Source: Clostridia bacterium (GTDB taxonomy: Bacteria > Bacillota > Clostridia > Oscillospirales > UBA644). From it: a DNA stretch of 64,000 bases. The translations under genes and the position numbers were made by a program. Where the stretch lies: contig JAGASR010000014.1 of the NCBI GenBank assembly GCA_017621705.1, positions 62,001-126,000 of the forward strand, read 5' to 3'. This document shows positions 49,590-59,412 of the stretch, piece after piece. Positions within the stretch are counted from its first letter, which is position 1; every line of letters begins with the position of its first letter. The notes beneath the pieces were generated by a model. That model made no database searches and was not told where the DNA came from. It worked only from the letters and a program-made list of their open reading frames with translations.

Positions 49590-52340
49590 TTATTCAAAGA
49601 CCGATATCACCGCGCCCGAAAAATCGGGATCATTTCCTATTTTTAACCCGTAACCGCCGATCGTTGCGCTGTAAGCATCGGGGTCGCTTCCTGGTTTTAT
49701 GTATATGATTCCGTGATAGATCGGGGTGTCACCGTTAAAAATATCAAAATATATTTCCGAGACTTCGCTCTGTGTCCTGATCTGTGCGATTGCATCCAAA
49801 GAGATTGTCCGCGGGGACCACCGGATAGGGGTGCCCTTTTTATATGTTTTATCTCCGGGTGACGGATCTCCTTCTGAATCGTAATTCAAAAGTGTGCCTC
49901 CGTCGAGAGCAATAGCCGTCACATGAGTATAGTTTTCGATATCAAACTCAAATTGAAAACACGGCAGCTTACTGCTCAAATACGGTTCGTACTTCCATTC
50001 CGCAAATCCGACAGCGCTTTCTTCTATAAGCTCATATATCGACCATACCAATCCGTTTTCTCTATCTGTCATATCGGAATACGTAAGAATATAAAGAGTA
50101 TTGTCTTTTTCAATCAGACCGTATCTGTCGGAAAGCGGCTGCCAGAGCATACCGTTTGTGCTTTTCATTTCGTCCGGGACGTTATATATAAACATCTCGT
50201 TCCATTCTTCTTCCGTCCACGGAAACTTCTGCCATTCGTAATTTATATTATCAAATGTCTGAATGTTATCGGAGGTCTTACTGCATATCGAAAAACTGTC
50301 ATCTCCGATAATATATCTTGCCCCCGAATCTCCGCCCAGAGCCATGAAAGACGATATCGGAGTCATATAAAGCTCTCTCCATGAAACGTATGAAGTGCCT
50401 TGAATATCAGTGAAATTACTCGAAACCGTAACGTCTTCGCTTCCGATGCAGTTTCCGTATTCGTCATAATAATATTGCATTACGGAAACTGTACCGTCCC
50501 GATAATTACGCTTAAACAAAGCCATATTCACCGTTGCCGATGTTTCGTCCTCGATGGTTACGTCACCTTTATCTTCGTAACTGTAAACTCTCGAGATTTT
50601 ATGCAGCTCGGGCGCCGCCGATAAAACGACATCAAACGAATTCATGTAATTCTTAACACCGTTTATCGAAAATACGGCAGGGTGCTCGCATGTATATATC
50701 TTTTCGCCGTTTATCGCCGCATCGAGGTAAAGATGCCAATCTATGAGCTTATATCCGATATTTTCGGCATATGAAAAGACGGCAAAACCAAGATCTGTCA
50801 TCGTTTCTATGCTTCCGTGGCCCGCTCTGAATCCGACTATCGCAAATCCCGGATAATATTCATTTTCGTAGTAACTGAAAGAGCTGACGTTCTTTCCGAC
50901 TGTGTATTTTAACGACCTGTCAAAAAAATTGACGTTAAATCCGTGTCTTCGAAATTCGCTTTCAAGAAGATAAAGCTCTTTTATATATGTGTCGTCAGAA
51001 TATTCGTCGTCTCTTTCGCTTTTATCTTCCCAACCGTAACCGAGAAGAGTTTTACCGTCCGAGGTCTGAACGACGATATAAAAATTATCTTCATAAGTCC
51101 GTAAAATATAACAATCGGTTATCTTTTTTATATCGAATCTTGATACCCATGCGGATTCCTTCGAAAGATATTTTTTTAGATCGGATGCTAGTATATCATC
51201 TTTTTCGAGCTGTCCGAGATAATCCCAATCTTCTGTCGCAGACTGTTTCAAGAAAAGACGGTAGTCTGCGGAAATGCAGTATTGAACGGGCTTCGGGGTC
51301 GCATCATCGATCATGTAAATGATTTTATTTATATGATAGTTTGCGCCAAGAAGTTCCGTATTTTTATTTGCAGGATTTGTTATCAGAACGACTGTCGATA
51401 TCGAAACAATCGCGATCGCCGCAATAATAACGATATGTGCAGGCTTTTTGAATTTGGCGATATTTTTGATCCTCGTTTCCGTATTTCCTTCGCCGAACGC
51501 CAGCGGCGTTGCGGAATATGCGTTCTTTCCGATCGAGAAATCAAGAAGAGACTGTGCGTAATCCGCTTTAATATTATCTCCGAACTTTCGTATCACCGCT
51601 TCATCGCAGCTCATTTCCATATCTTTAACAAATAATGAAAATGCGATCCATACAAGTGGATTGAACCAATGAATGCAGAGGGCTACGAATGCGATCGCCT
51701 TGATGATGTTATCGTGCCTTCTGATATGATGCTTTTCATGACAGATTATATATTCTTTTTCGTCATCCGAAAGATCGGACGGTATATAGATTTTCGGAAA
51801 TATAAGTCCGACAACGAACGGGGAGGGGATACCGTCAGAAATATATACTCCTTCATCGATCATCACTGATCCTACGAGTTTTCTTTTCAATTTTATAAAA
51901 CCGATAAGATTATATCCTGCGATTGCAATAATTCCCGATATCCATATCGTTTCGATTATTCCGACTGAACGTCTGACCGTTATTTCGGGTTCGTTCGGAA
52001 AAGTGGTATTTCCAATATGTATAGTTGAATGCCGCGGCGTTACGGTTGTTGTTACAATATTATCGGGCTCGATTTCTCCGATCACGTCTTCAAAATCTGT
52101 CGGCTGATAGTTTACCGCATCCGTAAACTCCTCAATCTTTTCCGTAAATATTCCGGCAAGCGAAAAATCAGACATGATATTTATCGGGCACAAAAGTCTG
52201 AAAAGCACGACCGCCCAAAGCATATATGAAAATATCTTCGGCGCACTCTTTAACAGAAGTCTGAAAATAATAACGAAAATTATAGCAATTCCCGAGGCAA
52301 TGCTCATTTGCAGTATTTGTGAAAATAATGCGCTTATCAT
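49590..52340 (-). CDS. BlaR1-like M56 metallopeptidase receptor with unknown sensor domain
   Basis: 916 residues. The N-terminal membrane domain (helices at about 5-30, 38-52, 125-150 and near 315) contains the M56 zinc motif HEKHH (His201-Glu202...His205) in YIICHEKHHIRRHDN and a following FNPLVWIAF helix with the MSCDEAVI motif. Instead of a penicillin-binding domain, the exported C-terminal part (about 330-916) has no motif that I recognise; it contains Trp/Tyr-rich beta segments. In BlaR1/MecR1 systems, ligand binding outside triggers cleavage of the BlaI repressor. The gene lies directly after the BlaI-like gene, one base apart, so this pairing is likely. The signal is unknown. Confidence 0.85.
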   Translation of the reverse strand: MISALFSQILQMSIASGIAIIFVIIFRLLLKSAPKIFSYMLWAVVLFRLLCPINIMSDFSLAGIFTEKIEEFTDAVNYQPTDFEDVIGEIEPDNIVTTTVTPRHSTIHIGNTTFPNEPEITVRRSVGIIETIWISGIIAIAGYNLIGFIKLKRKLVGSVMIDEGVYISDGIPSPFVVGLIFPKIYIPSDLSDDEKEYIICHEKHHIRRHDNIIKAIAFVALCIHWFNPLVWIAFSLFVKDMEMSCDEAVIRKFGDNIKADYAQSLLDFSIGKNAYSATPLAFGEGNTETRIKNIAKFKKPAHIVIIAAIAIVSISTVVLITNPANKNTELLGANYHINKIIYMIDDATPKPVQYCISADYRLFLKQSATEDWDYLGQLEKDDILASDLKKYLSKESAWVSRFDIKKITDCYILRTYEDNFYIVVQTSDGKTLLGYGWEDKSERDDEYSDDTYIKELYLLESEFRRHGFNVNFFDRSLKYTVGKNVSSFSYYENEYYPGFAIVGFRAGHGSIETMTDLGFAVFSYAENIGYKLIDWHLYLDAAINGEKIYTCEHPAVFSINGVKNYMNSFDVVLSAAPELHKISRVYSYEDKGDVTIEDETSATVNMALFKRNYRDGTVSVMQYYYDEYGNCIGSEDVTVSSNFTDIQGTSYVSWRELYMTPISSFMALGGDSGARYIIGDDSFSICSKTSDNIQTFDNINYEWQKFPWTEEEWNEMFIYNVPDEMKSTNGMLWQPLSDRYGLIEKDNTLYILTYSDMTDRENGLVWSIYELIEESAVGFAEWKYEPYLSSKLPCFQFEFDIENYTHVTAIALDGGTLLNYDSEGDPSPGDKTYKKGTPIRWSPRTISLDAIAQIRTQSEVSEIYFDIFNGDTPIYHGIIYIKPGSDPDAYSATIGGYGLKIGNDPDFSGAVISVFE

Positions 52341-52341
52341 T

Positions 52342-52695
52342 TCAGTCCTCCTTCATTTTTGTTATCAATTCCTGCAGTTTATTTATTTCCTCTTCGCTGA
52401 GTTTTTTTCTCTTTGAAAAAGCGGCAATAAATGCAGGCAGCGATCCGTCAAAAGTTTCATTTACGAATTTTTCACTCTGCTTCGCATAAAAATCTTCTTT
52501 TGAAATCAGAGAGGTTACCGTTCCGTCCGTATTGATAAATAATCCTTTTTCGCAAAGACGCTTAAGGATAGTATATGTCGTCGTTCTTTTCCATGTAAGT
52601 TGCTTCTGCGCAAGTTTGACGAGTTCGCCCGTAGTTATCGGCTCATTTATCCATATAATATCCGCAAACCGTGATTCTATTTGTCCAAGGCTCAT
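52342..52695 (-). CDS. BlaI/MecI/CopY-family repressor
   Basis: 117 residues from the ATG at 52695, seven bases after AAAGGAG; the upstream in-frame extension covers the operator and is rejected. Winged helix: LGQIESRFADIIWINEPITT, KLAQKQLTWKRTTTYTILKR (recognition helix) and KGLFINTDGTVTSLISKEDF (wing), followed by a helical dimerisation tail KRKKLSEEEINKLQELITK. Such repressors bind TACA-n-TGTA dyads and are cleaved when the partner M56 receptor is activated. Two matching dyads lie over its own promoter. Confidence 0.93.
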   Translation of the reverse strand: MSLGQIESRFADIIWINEPITTGELVKLAQKQLTWKRTTTYTILKRLCEKGLFINTDGTVTSLISKEDFYAKQSEKFVNETFDGSLPAFIAAFSKRKKLSEEEINKLQELITKMKED

Positions 52696-52711
52696 TTGCT
52701 TTCTCCTTTGT

Positions 52712-52752
52712 CTACAACTTGTAGTCATATTTATAGTCTACACTATGTAGAC
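52712..52752. promoter_or_regulatory. BlaI-type operator pair
   Basis: Two dyads with TACA...TGTA cores, CTACAACTTGTAG (52712-52724) and GTCTACACTATGTAGAC (52736-52752), have centres about 26 bases apart. The second covers the -10 side of the promoter spacer. This is the expected arrangement for autorepression by the adjacent BlaI-like protein. Confidence 0.75.
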
Positions 52753-52763
52753 AGATTTGTCAA
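52735..52763 (-). promoter_or_regulatory. Promoter of the BlaI-BlaR1-like operon
   Basis: TTGACA (52758-52763), 17 bases, TAGACT (52735-52740) on the minus strand, overlapped by the second operator dyad. Confidence 0.8.
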
Positions 52764-52844
52764 GTCTTTTTTTCTTTCTTTCAAAAAGTTTAAAAATAGT
52801 GTTTACGGCTTTTCGACAATTAACGAAACTGTTTTTGCCCTCTC

Positions 52845-52873
52845 TTGACCTTGTATAAATCTTATGCTATAAT
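52845..52873 (+). promoter_or_regulatory. Promoter of the DUF1576 gene
   Basis: TTGACC (52845-52850), 17 bases, TATAAT (52868-52873), followed by AAGGGAAA and the ATG at 52908. Confidence 0.8.
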
Positions 52874-52907
52874 AATTTGCAAAACTTTTTATAAGGGAAA
52901 TGAGTAT

Positions 52908-54386
52908 ATGAAAAATACCGTCGCCGCACCGTCGGGCGAAAAAGTATCACTCAAAACGACGGCAGCCGCAGAGCCTTTTGTTTGCGGTCATCGTTCCGAA
53001 AATGCGGATAAAATAATTTTTTTCTACACGTTCTTTTTAAGTCTTCTCATGTTTGTGACGGTGCCTATCGCTGTCGCTGTAACGGGGGAGACAGATTTTT
53101 GGGCAAATATCTTTAAGATAATGACCACCCCCTGCAAACTTGTTACCGATTATTTCGCTCTCGCAGGGCTTGGCAGTACGTTCTTTAACGTCGGTGTTTG
53201 CGGTCTTGCGTGCAATATCATAATGAAGATAAGCAAAATTAAGCCTAATGCAACGACTATTGCAGGCTATATGCTTGTTATCGCGCACGGTTTTTACGGA
53301 CTTAACTTTATCAATATGTGGCCTCCGCTTTTCGGCGTCTGGGTATATTGCAAAGTCATGAAAAAATCGTACCGCGCAAACTTCCATATCTCTCTTTTTG
53401 CAACTGCGGTCGGTCCCTTTATCAGCGACTTCCTTTTCCGTTATACAATAAACGATGAATTCGTCTTCGGCGAACCGAGAGTAACTCTTTCGGGTGTTGT
53501 CCTTGCAATACTTTTCGGTCTTGCTTCGGGCTTTGTTATTCCTGCGCTTCTTCCCGGTACGACCGCTATGCATCGCGGATATAATATGTATAAAGCGGGT
53601 CTTGCGATCGGGATTCTCGGCGTTTTCGTCTATGCATTTATGTATAAAACTCTCGGCGTTCATTCCCCCGACGTTATTTCTTTCGATAACCTCGAATATT
53701 ACTCCGTGCCTTATGCGTACAGAGCTTTTGTAAACTGTTTTCTTATCATACTTTTTGCCGTTACGATCCTCATGGGCTTTTTACTTAACAACAGAAGCTT
53801 CAAAGGTTATAAAGAGCTTATTCACAGTACGGGTTACGGTGTCGATTTCCTCGATAAATTCGGTATGCCCGTCTGCCTTATAAATCTCGGGGTTTACGGT
53901 CTTTGCGCGGTTGCATATCTCAATATCATATTTATTCTCCCGGAAATATTCTCGTTTATTCCCGAAGGTGTTGGCTTTACGGGTCCTACGCTCGGCGCAA
54001 CTTTTGCGGCTCTTACTTTCAGTTGTGACGGTCAGCATCCCCGAAACGTCTGGCCAATTATAACGGGTTATGCTCTTCTTTTTGTTGTTTCTAATATCCT
54101 CTGTCTTCTTTGCGGAATGGAAATTCCCTGGACGCTCTCGAGCCAGGCATATATTAACGGTATCGCATTCGCCACCGGTCTTTGCACCTTTGCAGGTAAG
54201 TACGGTTGGAAAGTCGGTGTCTGTGTAGGATTTGCAAGTGCAATAATCTGTACTTCAACTGTCGCTATGCACGGCGGATTTGTTCTCTATAACGGTGGTT
54301 TTACCGCAGGCCTCACAGCTTTGATCGTCCTTCCCGTTCTCGACTTCTATAAGATCAAACCTAAATTTGACGACGACTTACATTAA
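52908..54386 (+). CDS. DUF1576-family multi-pass membrane protein
   Basis: 492 residues from the ATG at 52908; the open frame upstream runs through the promoter. About ten to twelve hydrophobic segments cover residues 35-480 (for example IIFFYTFFLSLLMFVTVPIA, FFNVGVCGLACNIIMKI, GVVLAILFGLASGFVIPALL). Conserved-looking loops are GYMLVIAHGFYGLNFINMWP, PALLPGTTAMHRGYNMYKAG and TFSCDGQHPRNVWPI. The pattern matches DUF1576, a family of predicted transporters with no assigned substrate. It is monocistronic with its own promoter and terminator. Confidence 0.8.
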   Translation: MKNTVAAPSGEKVSLKTTAAAEPFVCGHRSENADKIIFFYTFFLSLLMFVTVPIAVAVTGETDFWANIFKIMTTPCKLVTDYFALAGLGSTFFNVGVCGLACNIIMKISKIKPNATTIAGYMLVIAHGFYGLNFINMWPPLFGVWVYCKVMKKSYRANFHISLFATAVGPFISDFLFRYTINDEFVFGEPRVTLSGVVLAILFGLASGFVIPALLPGTTAMHRGYNMYKAGLAIGILGVFVYAFMYKTLGVHSPDVISFDNLEYYSVPYAYRAFVNCFLIILFAVTILMGFLLNNRSFKGYKELIHSTGYGVDFLDKFGMPVCLINLGVYGLCAVAYLNIIFILPEIFSFIPEGVGFTGPTLGATFAALTFSCDGQHPRNVWPIITGYALLFVVSNILCLLCGMEIPWTLSSQAYINGIAFATGLCTFAGKYGWKVGVCVGFASAIICTSTVAMHGGFVLYNGGFTAGLTALIVLPVLDFYKIKPKFDDDLH

Positions 54387-54425
54387 AAAAACAGCCGATA
54401 TGATTTTTCATATCGGCTGTTTTTT
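54385..54425. terminator. Bidirectional terminator between DUF1576 and leuB
   Basis: An 18-bp stem AAAAAACAGCCGATATGA and its complement with a TTTT loop, between convergent genes. Confidence 0.9.
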
Positions 54426-54433
54426 ATGTTATA

Positions 54434-55525
54434 TTATTTTATTCTTTCAACAATAAGTCTGCCGCATTCACTGCAACCGATCTTCTTGCAAAGTTTTGCT
54501 TCTTCGGGATCGGAAGGCATTATATCGCCTGTTCTGTATCCGTCATCAAGAAGATCAGAAACTGCTTTTTCGATACTGTCGGCTTCTTTTGCCATATCGA
54601 AGCTGAAACGGAGCATCATCGCCGCGGAAAGTATTGTTCCTATCGGGTTTGCAATATCTTTTCCCGCAATGTCGGGAGCGGAACCATGTATCGGTTCGTA
54701 AACACCGCAAGTTGTCGAACCGAGACTCGAAGAGGGGATCATTCCGATAGAGCCCGTTATCATCGAAGCTTCATCCGAAAGGATATCTCCGAACATATTT
54801 TCCGTAACGATAACGTCAAACTGCGACGGATCTTTTACTATCTGCATCGCGCAGTTGTCTACAAGCATATCCGTAAGCATAACATCGGGATAATCGGATG
54901 CAATGCTGTGAACGACTTTTTTCCAAAGACGGCTCGAATCGAGAACGTTGCTCTTTTCAACCGAACAAAGCTTCTTATTTCTCTTCTGTGCAGTCTCAAA
55001 ACCGATACGGCAAATACGTTCGATCTCTTTCTCATTATATATCAAAAGGTCGGATGCCTGTATCATTCCGTCAACTTCTTCTGTCTTGTGTTCACCGAAA
55101 TAAACACCGCCGATAAGCTCACGTACGATTATAAAATCAATACCTCTGTCAACGATCTCTTTTCTCAGCGGAGATGCGGAAGCGAGCTGAGGCCAGATCT
55201 TTGCCGGACGATTGTTGCTGTAAGCACCCATACCTGCGCGAAGTTTCAAAAGACCTTTTTCGGGGCGCATATTACCCGGAACACTGTTCCATTTTTCTCC
55301 GCCTACAGCGCCTAAAAGAACGCTGTCGCTGTCTGTACAGCGCTTCAACATTTCATCGGGGAGTGGATCGCCCCATTTATCTATCGCGCATCCGCCCATG
55401 TCGACTTCTGTGTAGTTGAAACTGTGACCGTATATATCAGCGATTTTATTTAAAACAAGTATTGCCTGCTCGATTATTTCGGGACCGATTCCGTCGCCTC
55501 TTATTACCGCGATATTCTTTTTCAT
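54434..55525 (-). CDS. leuB: 3-isopropylmalate dehydrogenase
   Basis: 363 residues from the ATG at 55525 (GAGGATTAA upstream). It catalyses NAD-dependent oxidation and decarboxylation of 3-isopropylmalate in leucine synthesis. Signatures are IAVIRGDGIGPEIIEQAI, LLGAVGGEKWN, LRAGMGAYSNNRPA, VRELIGGVYFGEH, DNCAMQIVKDPSQFDVIVTE, NMFGDILSDEASMITGSIG and YEPIHGSAPDIAGKDIANPI. Active-site Tyr and Lys (VYFGE, DMLVDNCAMQI region) and Asp residues are present. Last gene of the ridA-leuACDB operon, three bases after leuD. Confidence 0.96.
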   Translation of the reverse strand: MKKNIAVIRGDGIGPEIIEQAILVLNKIADIYGHSFNYTEVDMGGCAIDKWGDPLPDEMLKRCTDSDSVLLGAVGGEKWNSVPGNMRPEKGLLKLRAGMGAYSNNRPAKIWPQLASASPLRKEIVDRGIDFIIVRELIGGVYFGEHKTEEVDGMIQASDLLIYNEKEIERICRIGFETAQKRNKKLCSVEKSNVLDSSRLWKKVVHSIASDYPDVMLTDMLVDNCAMQIVKDPSQFDVIVTENMFGDILSDEASMITGSIGMIPSSSLGSTTCGVYEPIHGSAPDIAGKDIANPIGTILSAAMMLRFSFDMAKEADSIEKAVSDLLDDGYRTGDIMPSDPEEAKLCKKIGCSECGRLIVERIK

Positions 55526-55528
55526 CAA

Positions 55529-56020
55529 TTAATCCTCGCTTTCTTTTAAAGAGGCAAGTAGACCTCCGCACTTGATAATGTTCTGAATGAACGGCGGAAA
55601 CGGCTGCGCCATATATGTTTTGCCTGTTGTTTTATCTATAATTTCGCCCGTATCGAAATTTACGCTTACTTCGTCGTTTGCGTTTATTTCATCGACAGCT
55701 TCGGGACACTCAAGAATAGCAAGACCGATATTTATCGCATTGCGGTAAAAAATTCTTGCAAAGCTTTTTGCGATTACGCATCCCGTGCCGCAGGTTTTAA
55801 TAACAAGAGGTGCATGTTCTCTCGAAGATCCGCATCCAAAGTTCCAGCCTGCGACCATAATATCGCCTTCTTTAACGTTTTTGACGAATTCCTTATCTAT
55901 ATCTTCCATACAGTGAGCCGCAAGCTCATGAGCATCGGAGGTATTGAGATAACGTGCGGGGATTATAACGTCTGTATCAACATTATCGGGATATTTAAAA
56001 ACTTTTCCTTCTGTTTTCAT
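55529..56020 (-). CDS. leuD: 3-isopropylmalate dehydratase small subunit
   Basis: 163 residues, the short clostridial/archaeal LeuD type. The swivelling-domain signatures are [40 protein letters not shown] and [15 protein letters not shown]. It pairs with LeuC to isomerise 2- to 3-isopropylmalate and supplies substrate-binding Ser/Arg residues in GCGSSREH. It lies three bases after leuC, so the two subunits are produced together. Confidence 0.95.
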   Translation of the reverse strand: MKTEGKVFKYPDNVDTDVIIPARYLNTSDAHELAAHCMEDIDKEFVKNVKEGDIMVAGWNFGCGSSREHAPLVIKTCGTGCVIAKSFARIFYRNAINIGLAILECPEAVDEINANDEVSVNFDTGEIIDKTTGKTYMAQPFPPFIQNIIKCGGLLASLKESED

Positions 56021-56023
56021 CTC

Positions 56024-57283
56024 TTATTCCTCCGTGTATTCTGTTATATATCCCGTAAGTGCGCTTGCCGCAGCAGTGTAGGGGGATGCAAGATAAACTT
56101 CGCTTTCGGGATGTCCCATTCTGCCGACAAAGTTTCTGTTCGTCGTTGCAATACATCTTTCGCCTTTTGCAAGAATACCCATGTATCCGCCGAGACACGG
56201 TCCGCAGGTCGGGGTTGAAACAACTGCGCCTGCATCGATAAATGCAGTAACATATCCGCGTTCAACGCATTCTCTCATGATCTGCATCGTTGCGGGAATG
56301 ATAATACAGCGAACTCCGTCTGCAACTTTTTTGCCTTTCAGAATTTCATATGCCGCCTGCATATCTTCCATTCTGCCGTTTGTACAGCTTCCGATAACGA
56401 CCTGATCGACTTTGATTTCGGAAAGTTCTTTTGCAGGTTTCGTATTTTCGGGAAGATGCGGACAGCTTACTGTCGGAACGATCGACGAAAGATCTATCTC
56501 TATCGTCTTTTCATATTCCGCATCGGGATCTGCTTCGTAAATAACGGGTTCTCTTTTCGATCTGCCGTCAAGATATTTCATCGTTGTTTCGTCAACGGGG
56601 AATATGCCGTTTTTCGCGCCGGCTTCGATCGCCATATTACATATACAAAGACGGTCGTCCATCGAAAGCGTTTTTACGCCTTCTCCCGTAAACTCCATGC
56701 TCTTGTAAAGCGCACCGTCAACGCCGATCATTCCGATTATAGTTAAAATAACGTCTTTGCCGCTGCAGTTCTTCGGAAGCTTTCCTTTAAGCTCAAAACG
56801 GATCGCGGACGGAACTTTGAACCATGCCATACCCGTTGCCATGCCTGCCGCCATATCTGTACTGCCGACACCCGTTGAAAATGCGCCGAGAGCACCGTAT
56901 GTACAAGTATGGCTGTCCGCGCCGATAATACAGTCGCCTGCGGTAACGATTCCCTGCTCGGGGAGAAGCGCATGCTCAATACCCATTTTGCCTACATCGT
57001 AAAAATGGCTGACACAGTGACTGCACGCAAAATCCCTGCAGACTTTCGACTGTTCTGCCGCTTTTATATCTTTATTAGGTACAAAATGGTCAAGAACTAT
57101 CGCAATTCTGTCTTTGTCAAAAACTTTGTCAAAACCTGCCTTTTTGAATTCGTTTACGGCGACGGGCGTCGTTATATCGTTACCTAAAACAATGTCCAGC
57201 TTTGCATTTATAAGCTGACCCGGAACGACTTTTTCAACCCCTGCATGTTTTGCAAGGATCTTTTGTGTCATTGTCATTGCCAT
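56024..57283 (-). CDS. leuC: 3-isopropylmalate dehydratase large subunit
   Basis: 419 residues of the HacA/LeuC prokaryotic type (about 420). It binds the [4Fe-4S] cluster of the isomerase: one Cys in [10 protein letters not shown] and two in [11 protein letters not shown]. Other signatures are [62 protein letters not shown] and [19 protein letters not shown] lies before the ATG. Located between leuA and leuD. Confidence 0.96.
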   Translation of the reverse strand: MAMTMTQKILAKHAGVEKVVPGQLINAKLDIVLGNDITTPVAVNEFKKAGFDKVFDKDRIAIVLDHFVPNKDIKAAEQSKVCRDFACSHCVSHFYDVGKMGIEHALLPEQGIVTAGDCIIGADSHTCTYGALGAFSTGVGSTDMAAGMATGMAWFKVPSAIRFELKGKLPKNCSGKDVILTIIGMIGVDGALYKSMEFTGEGVKTLSMDDRLCICNMAIEAGAKNGIFPVDETTMKYLDGRSKREPVIYEADPDAEYEKTIEIDLSSIVPTVSCPHLPENTKPAKELSEIKVDQVVIGSCTNGRMEDMQAAYEILKGKKVADGVRCIIIPATMQIMRECVERGYVTAFIDAGAVVSTPTCGPCLGGYMGILAKGERCIATTNRNFVGRMGHPESEVYLASPYTAAASALTGYITEYTEE

Positions 57284-57297
57284 AAAATTCTACTCCT

Positions 57298-58974
57298 TTA
57301 TTCGTCAAGGCTTTTCATATTATTGAAAGCACTGATGAGCGCGTTTGCGCTGGCATGGATAATGTCGGTATCCGTACCTGCGCCCCAGCTCATATTGCCG
57401 TTTTTATCCTTAATTCCTATGTATGCCGCCGCAACGCTTCCCGAGCCCTGCTCCTGCATACTGTGTTCGGTATATACCTGAAGTTCGTAATTCTCACCTG
57501 TAAAAGATTTCAACGCATTACTTACCGCGTCAAGAGAACCGTTGCCGGTTGCGCGTACAGTCGAATATTTGCCGTTTTTGACAAATACGATCTCTGCTTC
57601 GACGTCCGTTCTTTTTCTTCTGTGAAAATGCATTTCCGAAACGGATATCGGATCTGTATGGAAGAAATATTTTTCTTTGAATATTTCAAGAACGTCTGCA
57701 ACTTTAAGTTCTCTGTGCTCTTTATCCGAAATGCTCTTGCAAAGATAGCTCAGATGCTCTCTCATGCCTGCGGGGAGAACATAGCCGTATGTCTGTTCAA
57801 GCAGATAACCTATGCCGCCCTTGCCGCTCTGGGAATTTACACGGATAACGTCTGCATCGTATGTCCTGTTTATATCTTGAGGATCGATGGGAATATACGG
57901 AACATTCCATTCATGAAGCCCTTTTTCTTCTCTGTACTTCATGCCCTTTGCGATAGCATCCTGATGACTTCCCGAGAAAGCTGCAAAAACAAGCGATCCT
58001 GCATACGGTGCTCGTTCATATACGTGCATTCTTGTGCATTTTTCGTATTTTTCAACAAGATACGGCATATTCGAAAGATCAAGTTTCGGATCGACGCCGT
58101 GAGAATACATATTCATCGCAAGCGTTATGATATCAACGTTGCCGGTTCTTTCTCCGTTGCCGAAAAGCGTGCCTTCTACTCTGTCTGCACCGGCAAGAAG
58201 TGCAAGCTCTGTATCCGCAACACCCGTGCCTCTGTCATTATGAGGATGCAGGGAAATCGTTACGTTTTCTCTGTATTTGAGGTTTTCGCTCATGAATTCG
58301 ACCTGGCTTGCGTAAACGTGCGGAAGACTCATTTCGACCGTTACGGGAAGATTGATTATAACATTATTCGTTGCCGATGGTTCGAGAATATCGAGGACTT
58401 CGTTGCATACTTCAAGCGCGTATTCGGGTTCTGTTCCCTTAAAACTTTCGGGCGAATATTCAAATCTGAAATTACCCTCGTATTCGCTTGCAAGTTGTTT
58501 TACAAGCTTTGCACCTTCGATTGCGATCTGTTTTATCTCATCCTTCGATTTACGGAAGACCTGCTCTCTCTGTGCAACACTTGTGGAATTATAAAAATGT
58601 ATTATCGCACTTGGTGCGCCTTTGCAGGCATCGAAAGTTTTTCTGATAATATGCTCTCTGCACTGCGTAAGAACCTGAACGGTAACATCGTCGGGAATCA
58701 TATTTTTATCGATAAGCGTGCGCAGAAAATCGTATTCCGTCTCGCTCGCCGCAGGGAAACCTACTTCTATTTCTTTGAAACCTATTTCTACCAAAACTTT
58801 GAAATATTCAAGCTTTTCTTCGAGATTCATGGGGATAACAAGGCTCTGGTTGCCGTCTCGCATATCGACACTGCACCATACCGGCGGTTTATCGATCTTA
58901 TCTTTGGTTACCCATTTATTATATTTTTGAGGTACATTGAAATATCCTGTTTTATATTTACTTGCGTTCATCAT
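57298..58974 (-). CDS. leuA: 2-isopropylmalate synthase (long, LeuA type 2)
   Basis: 558 residues, the length of the Corynebacterium/yeast-like type II group. The catalytic barrel starts VWCSVDMRDGNQSLVIPM, followed by IEVGFPAASETEYDFLR, ISLHPHNDRGTG (metal His pair), GADRVEGTLFGNGERTGNVD, and the C-terminal regulatory domain (about 430-558, YELQVYTEHSMQEQGSGSVA) where leucine normally binds. It condenses acetyl-CoA with 2-ketoisovalerate, the committed step of leucine synthesis. Second gene of the operon, seven bases after ridA. Confidence 0.96.
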   Translation of the reverse strand: MMNASKYKTGYFNVPQKYNKWVTKDKIDKPPVWCSVDMRDGNQSLVIPMNLEEKLEYFKVLVEIGFKEIEVGFPAASETEYDFLRTLIDKNMIPDDVTVQVLTQCREHIIRKTFDACKGAPSAIIHFYNSTSVAQREQVFRKSKDEIKQIAIEGAKLVKQLASEYEGNFRFEYSPESFKGTEPEYALEVCNEVLDILEPSATNNVIINLPVTVEMSLPHVYASQVEFMSENLKYRENVTISLHPHNDRGTGVADTELALLAGADRVEGTLFGNGERTGNVDIITLAMNMYSHGVDPKLDLSNMPYLVEKYEKCTRMHVYERAPYAGSLVFAAFSGSHQDAIAKGMKYREEKGLHEWNVPYIPIDPQDINRTYDADVIRVNSQSGKGGIGYLLEQTYGYVLPAGMREHLSYLCKSISDKEHRELKVADVLEIFKEKYFFHTDPISVSEMHFHRRKRTDVEAEIVFVKNGKYSTVRATGNGSLDAVSNALKSFTGENYELQVYTEHSMQEQGSGSVAAAYIGIKDKNGNMSWGAGTDTDIIHASANALISAFNNMKSLDE

Positions 58975-58981
58975 TAAAAAT

Positions 58982-59359
58982 CTACTCCGTTTCGGCTATG
59001 ACCTCGATTTCGACCAACGCACCTTTCGGAAGAGACTTGACCGCTACGCAGGAACGTGCGGGCTTGGATATAAAATATTCCGAGTAAACTTCGTTGAATT
59101 CGCCGAAATCAGCCATATCATTAAGATAACATGTTGTTTTAATTACTTTCTGAAGCGAACTTCCTGCCGCTTCAAGAACCGCTGTGAGATTCTTGCAGAC
59201 TCTGTGTGTCTGCTCGCTCACCGTTTTACCTACCATTTCACCCGTTTCAGGTAGTAGGGGAATTTGACCGGAAGTAAATATTAGGTTACCGACTTTCATT
59301 GCCTGGGAATACGGGCCTATAGCTTTCGGTGCATTTTCTGTGTGAATTACGGTGCTCAT
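58982..59359 (-). CDS. ridA: RidA-family enamine/imine deaminase
   Basis: 125 residues, the canonical YjgF/RidA length. Signatures are TENAPKAIGPYSQAMKVGNLIFTSGQIPL (substrate-loop Tyr and the conserved Ser-Gly-Gln), QTHRVCKNLTAVLEAAGSSL, VIKTTCYLNDMADFGEFNEVY, and ARSCVAVKSLPKGALVEIEV with the key Arg and Glu. RidA clears reactive enamines made by PLP enzymes such as threonine or serine dehydratase and so protects branched-chain amino acid synthesis. As first gene of the leucine operon, behind the T-box, its co-regulation with leuA is sensible. AAAGGAG lies before the ATG. Confidence 0.95.
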   Translation of the reverse strand: MSTVIHTENAPKAIGPYSQAMKVGNLIFTSGQIPLLPETGEMVGKTVSEQTHRVCKNLTAVLEAAGSSLQKVIKTTCYLNDMADFGEFNEVYSEYFISKPARSCVAVKSLPKGALVEIEVIAETE

Positions 59360-59412
59360 TTTGAGATCTCCTTTGGTTTGTTAATTTTATCTTAACGAGG
59401 CCTTCGGAATAT

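Noticed and set aside
57355-58977. 540-codon plus-strand frame over leuA
   Set aside because: Mirror of leuA codons; Cys/Phe-rich and lacking any family motif, while leuA is complete on the other strand.
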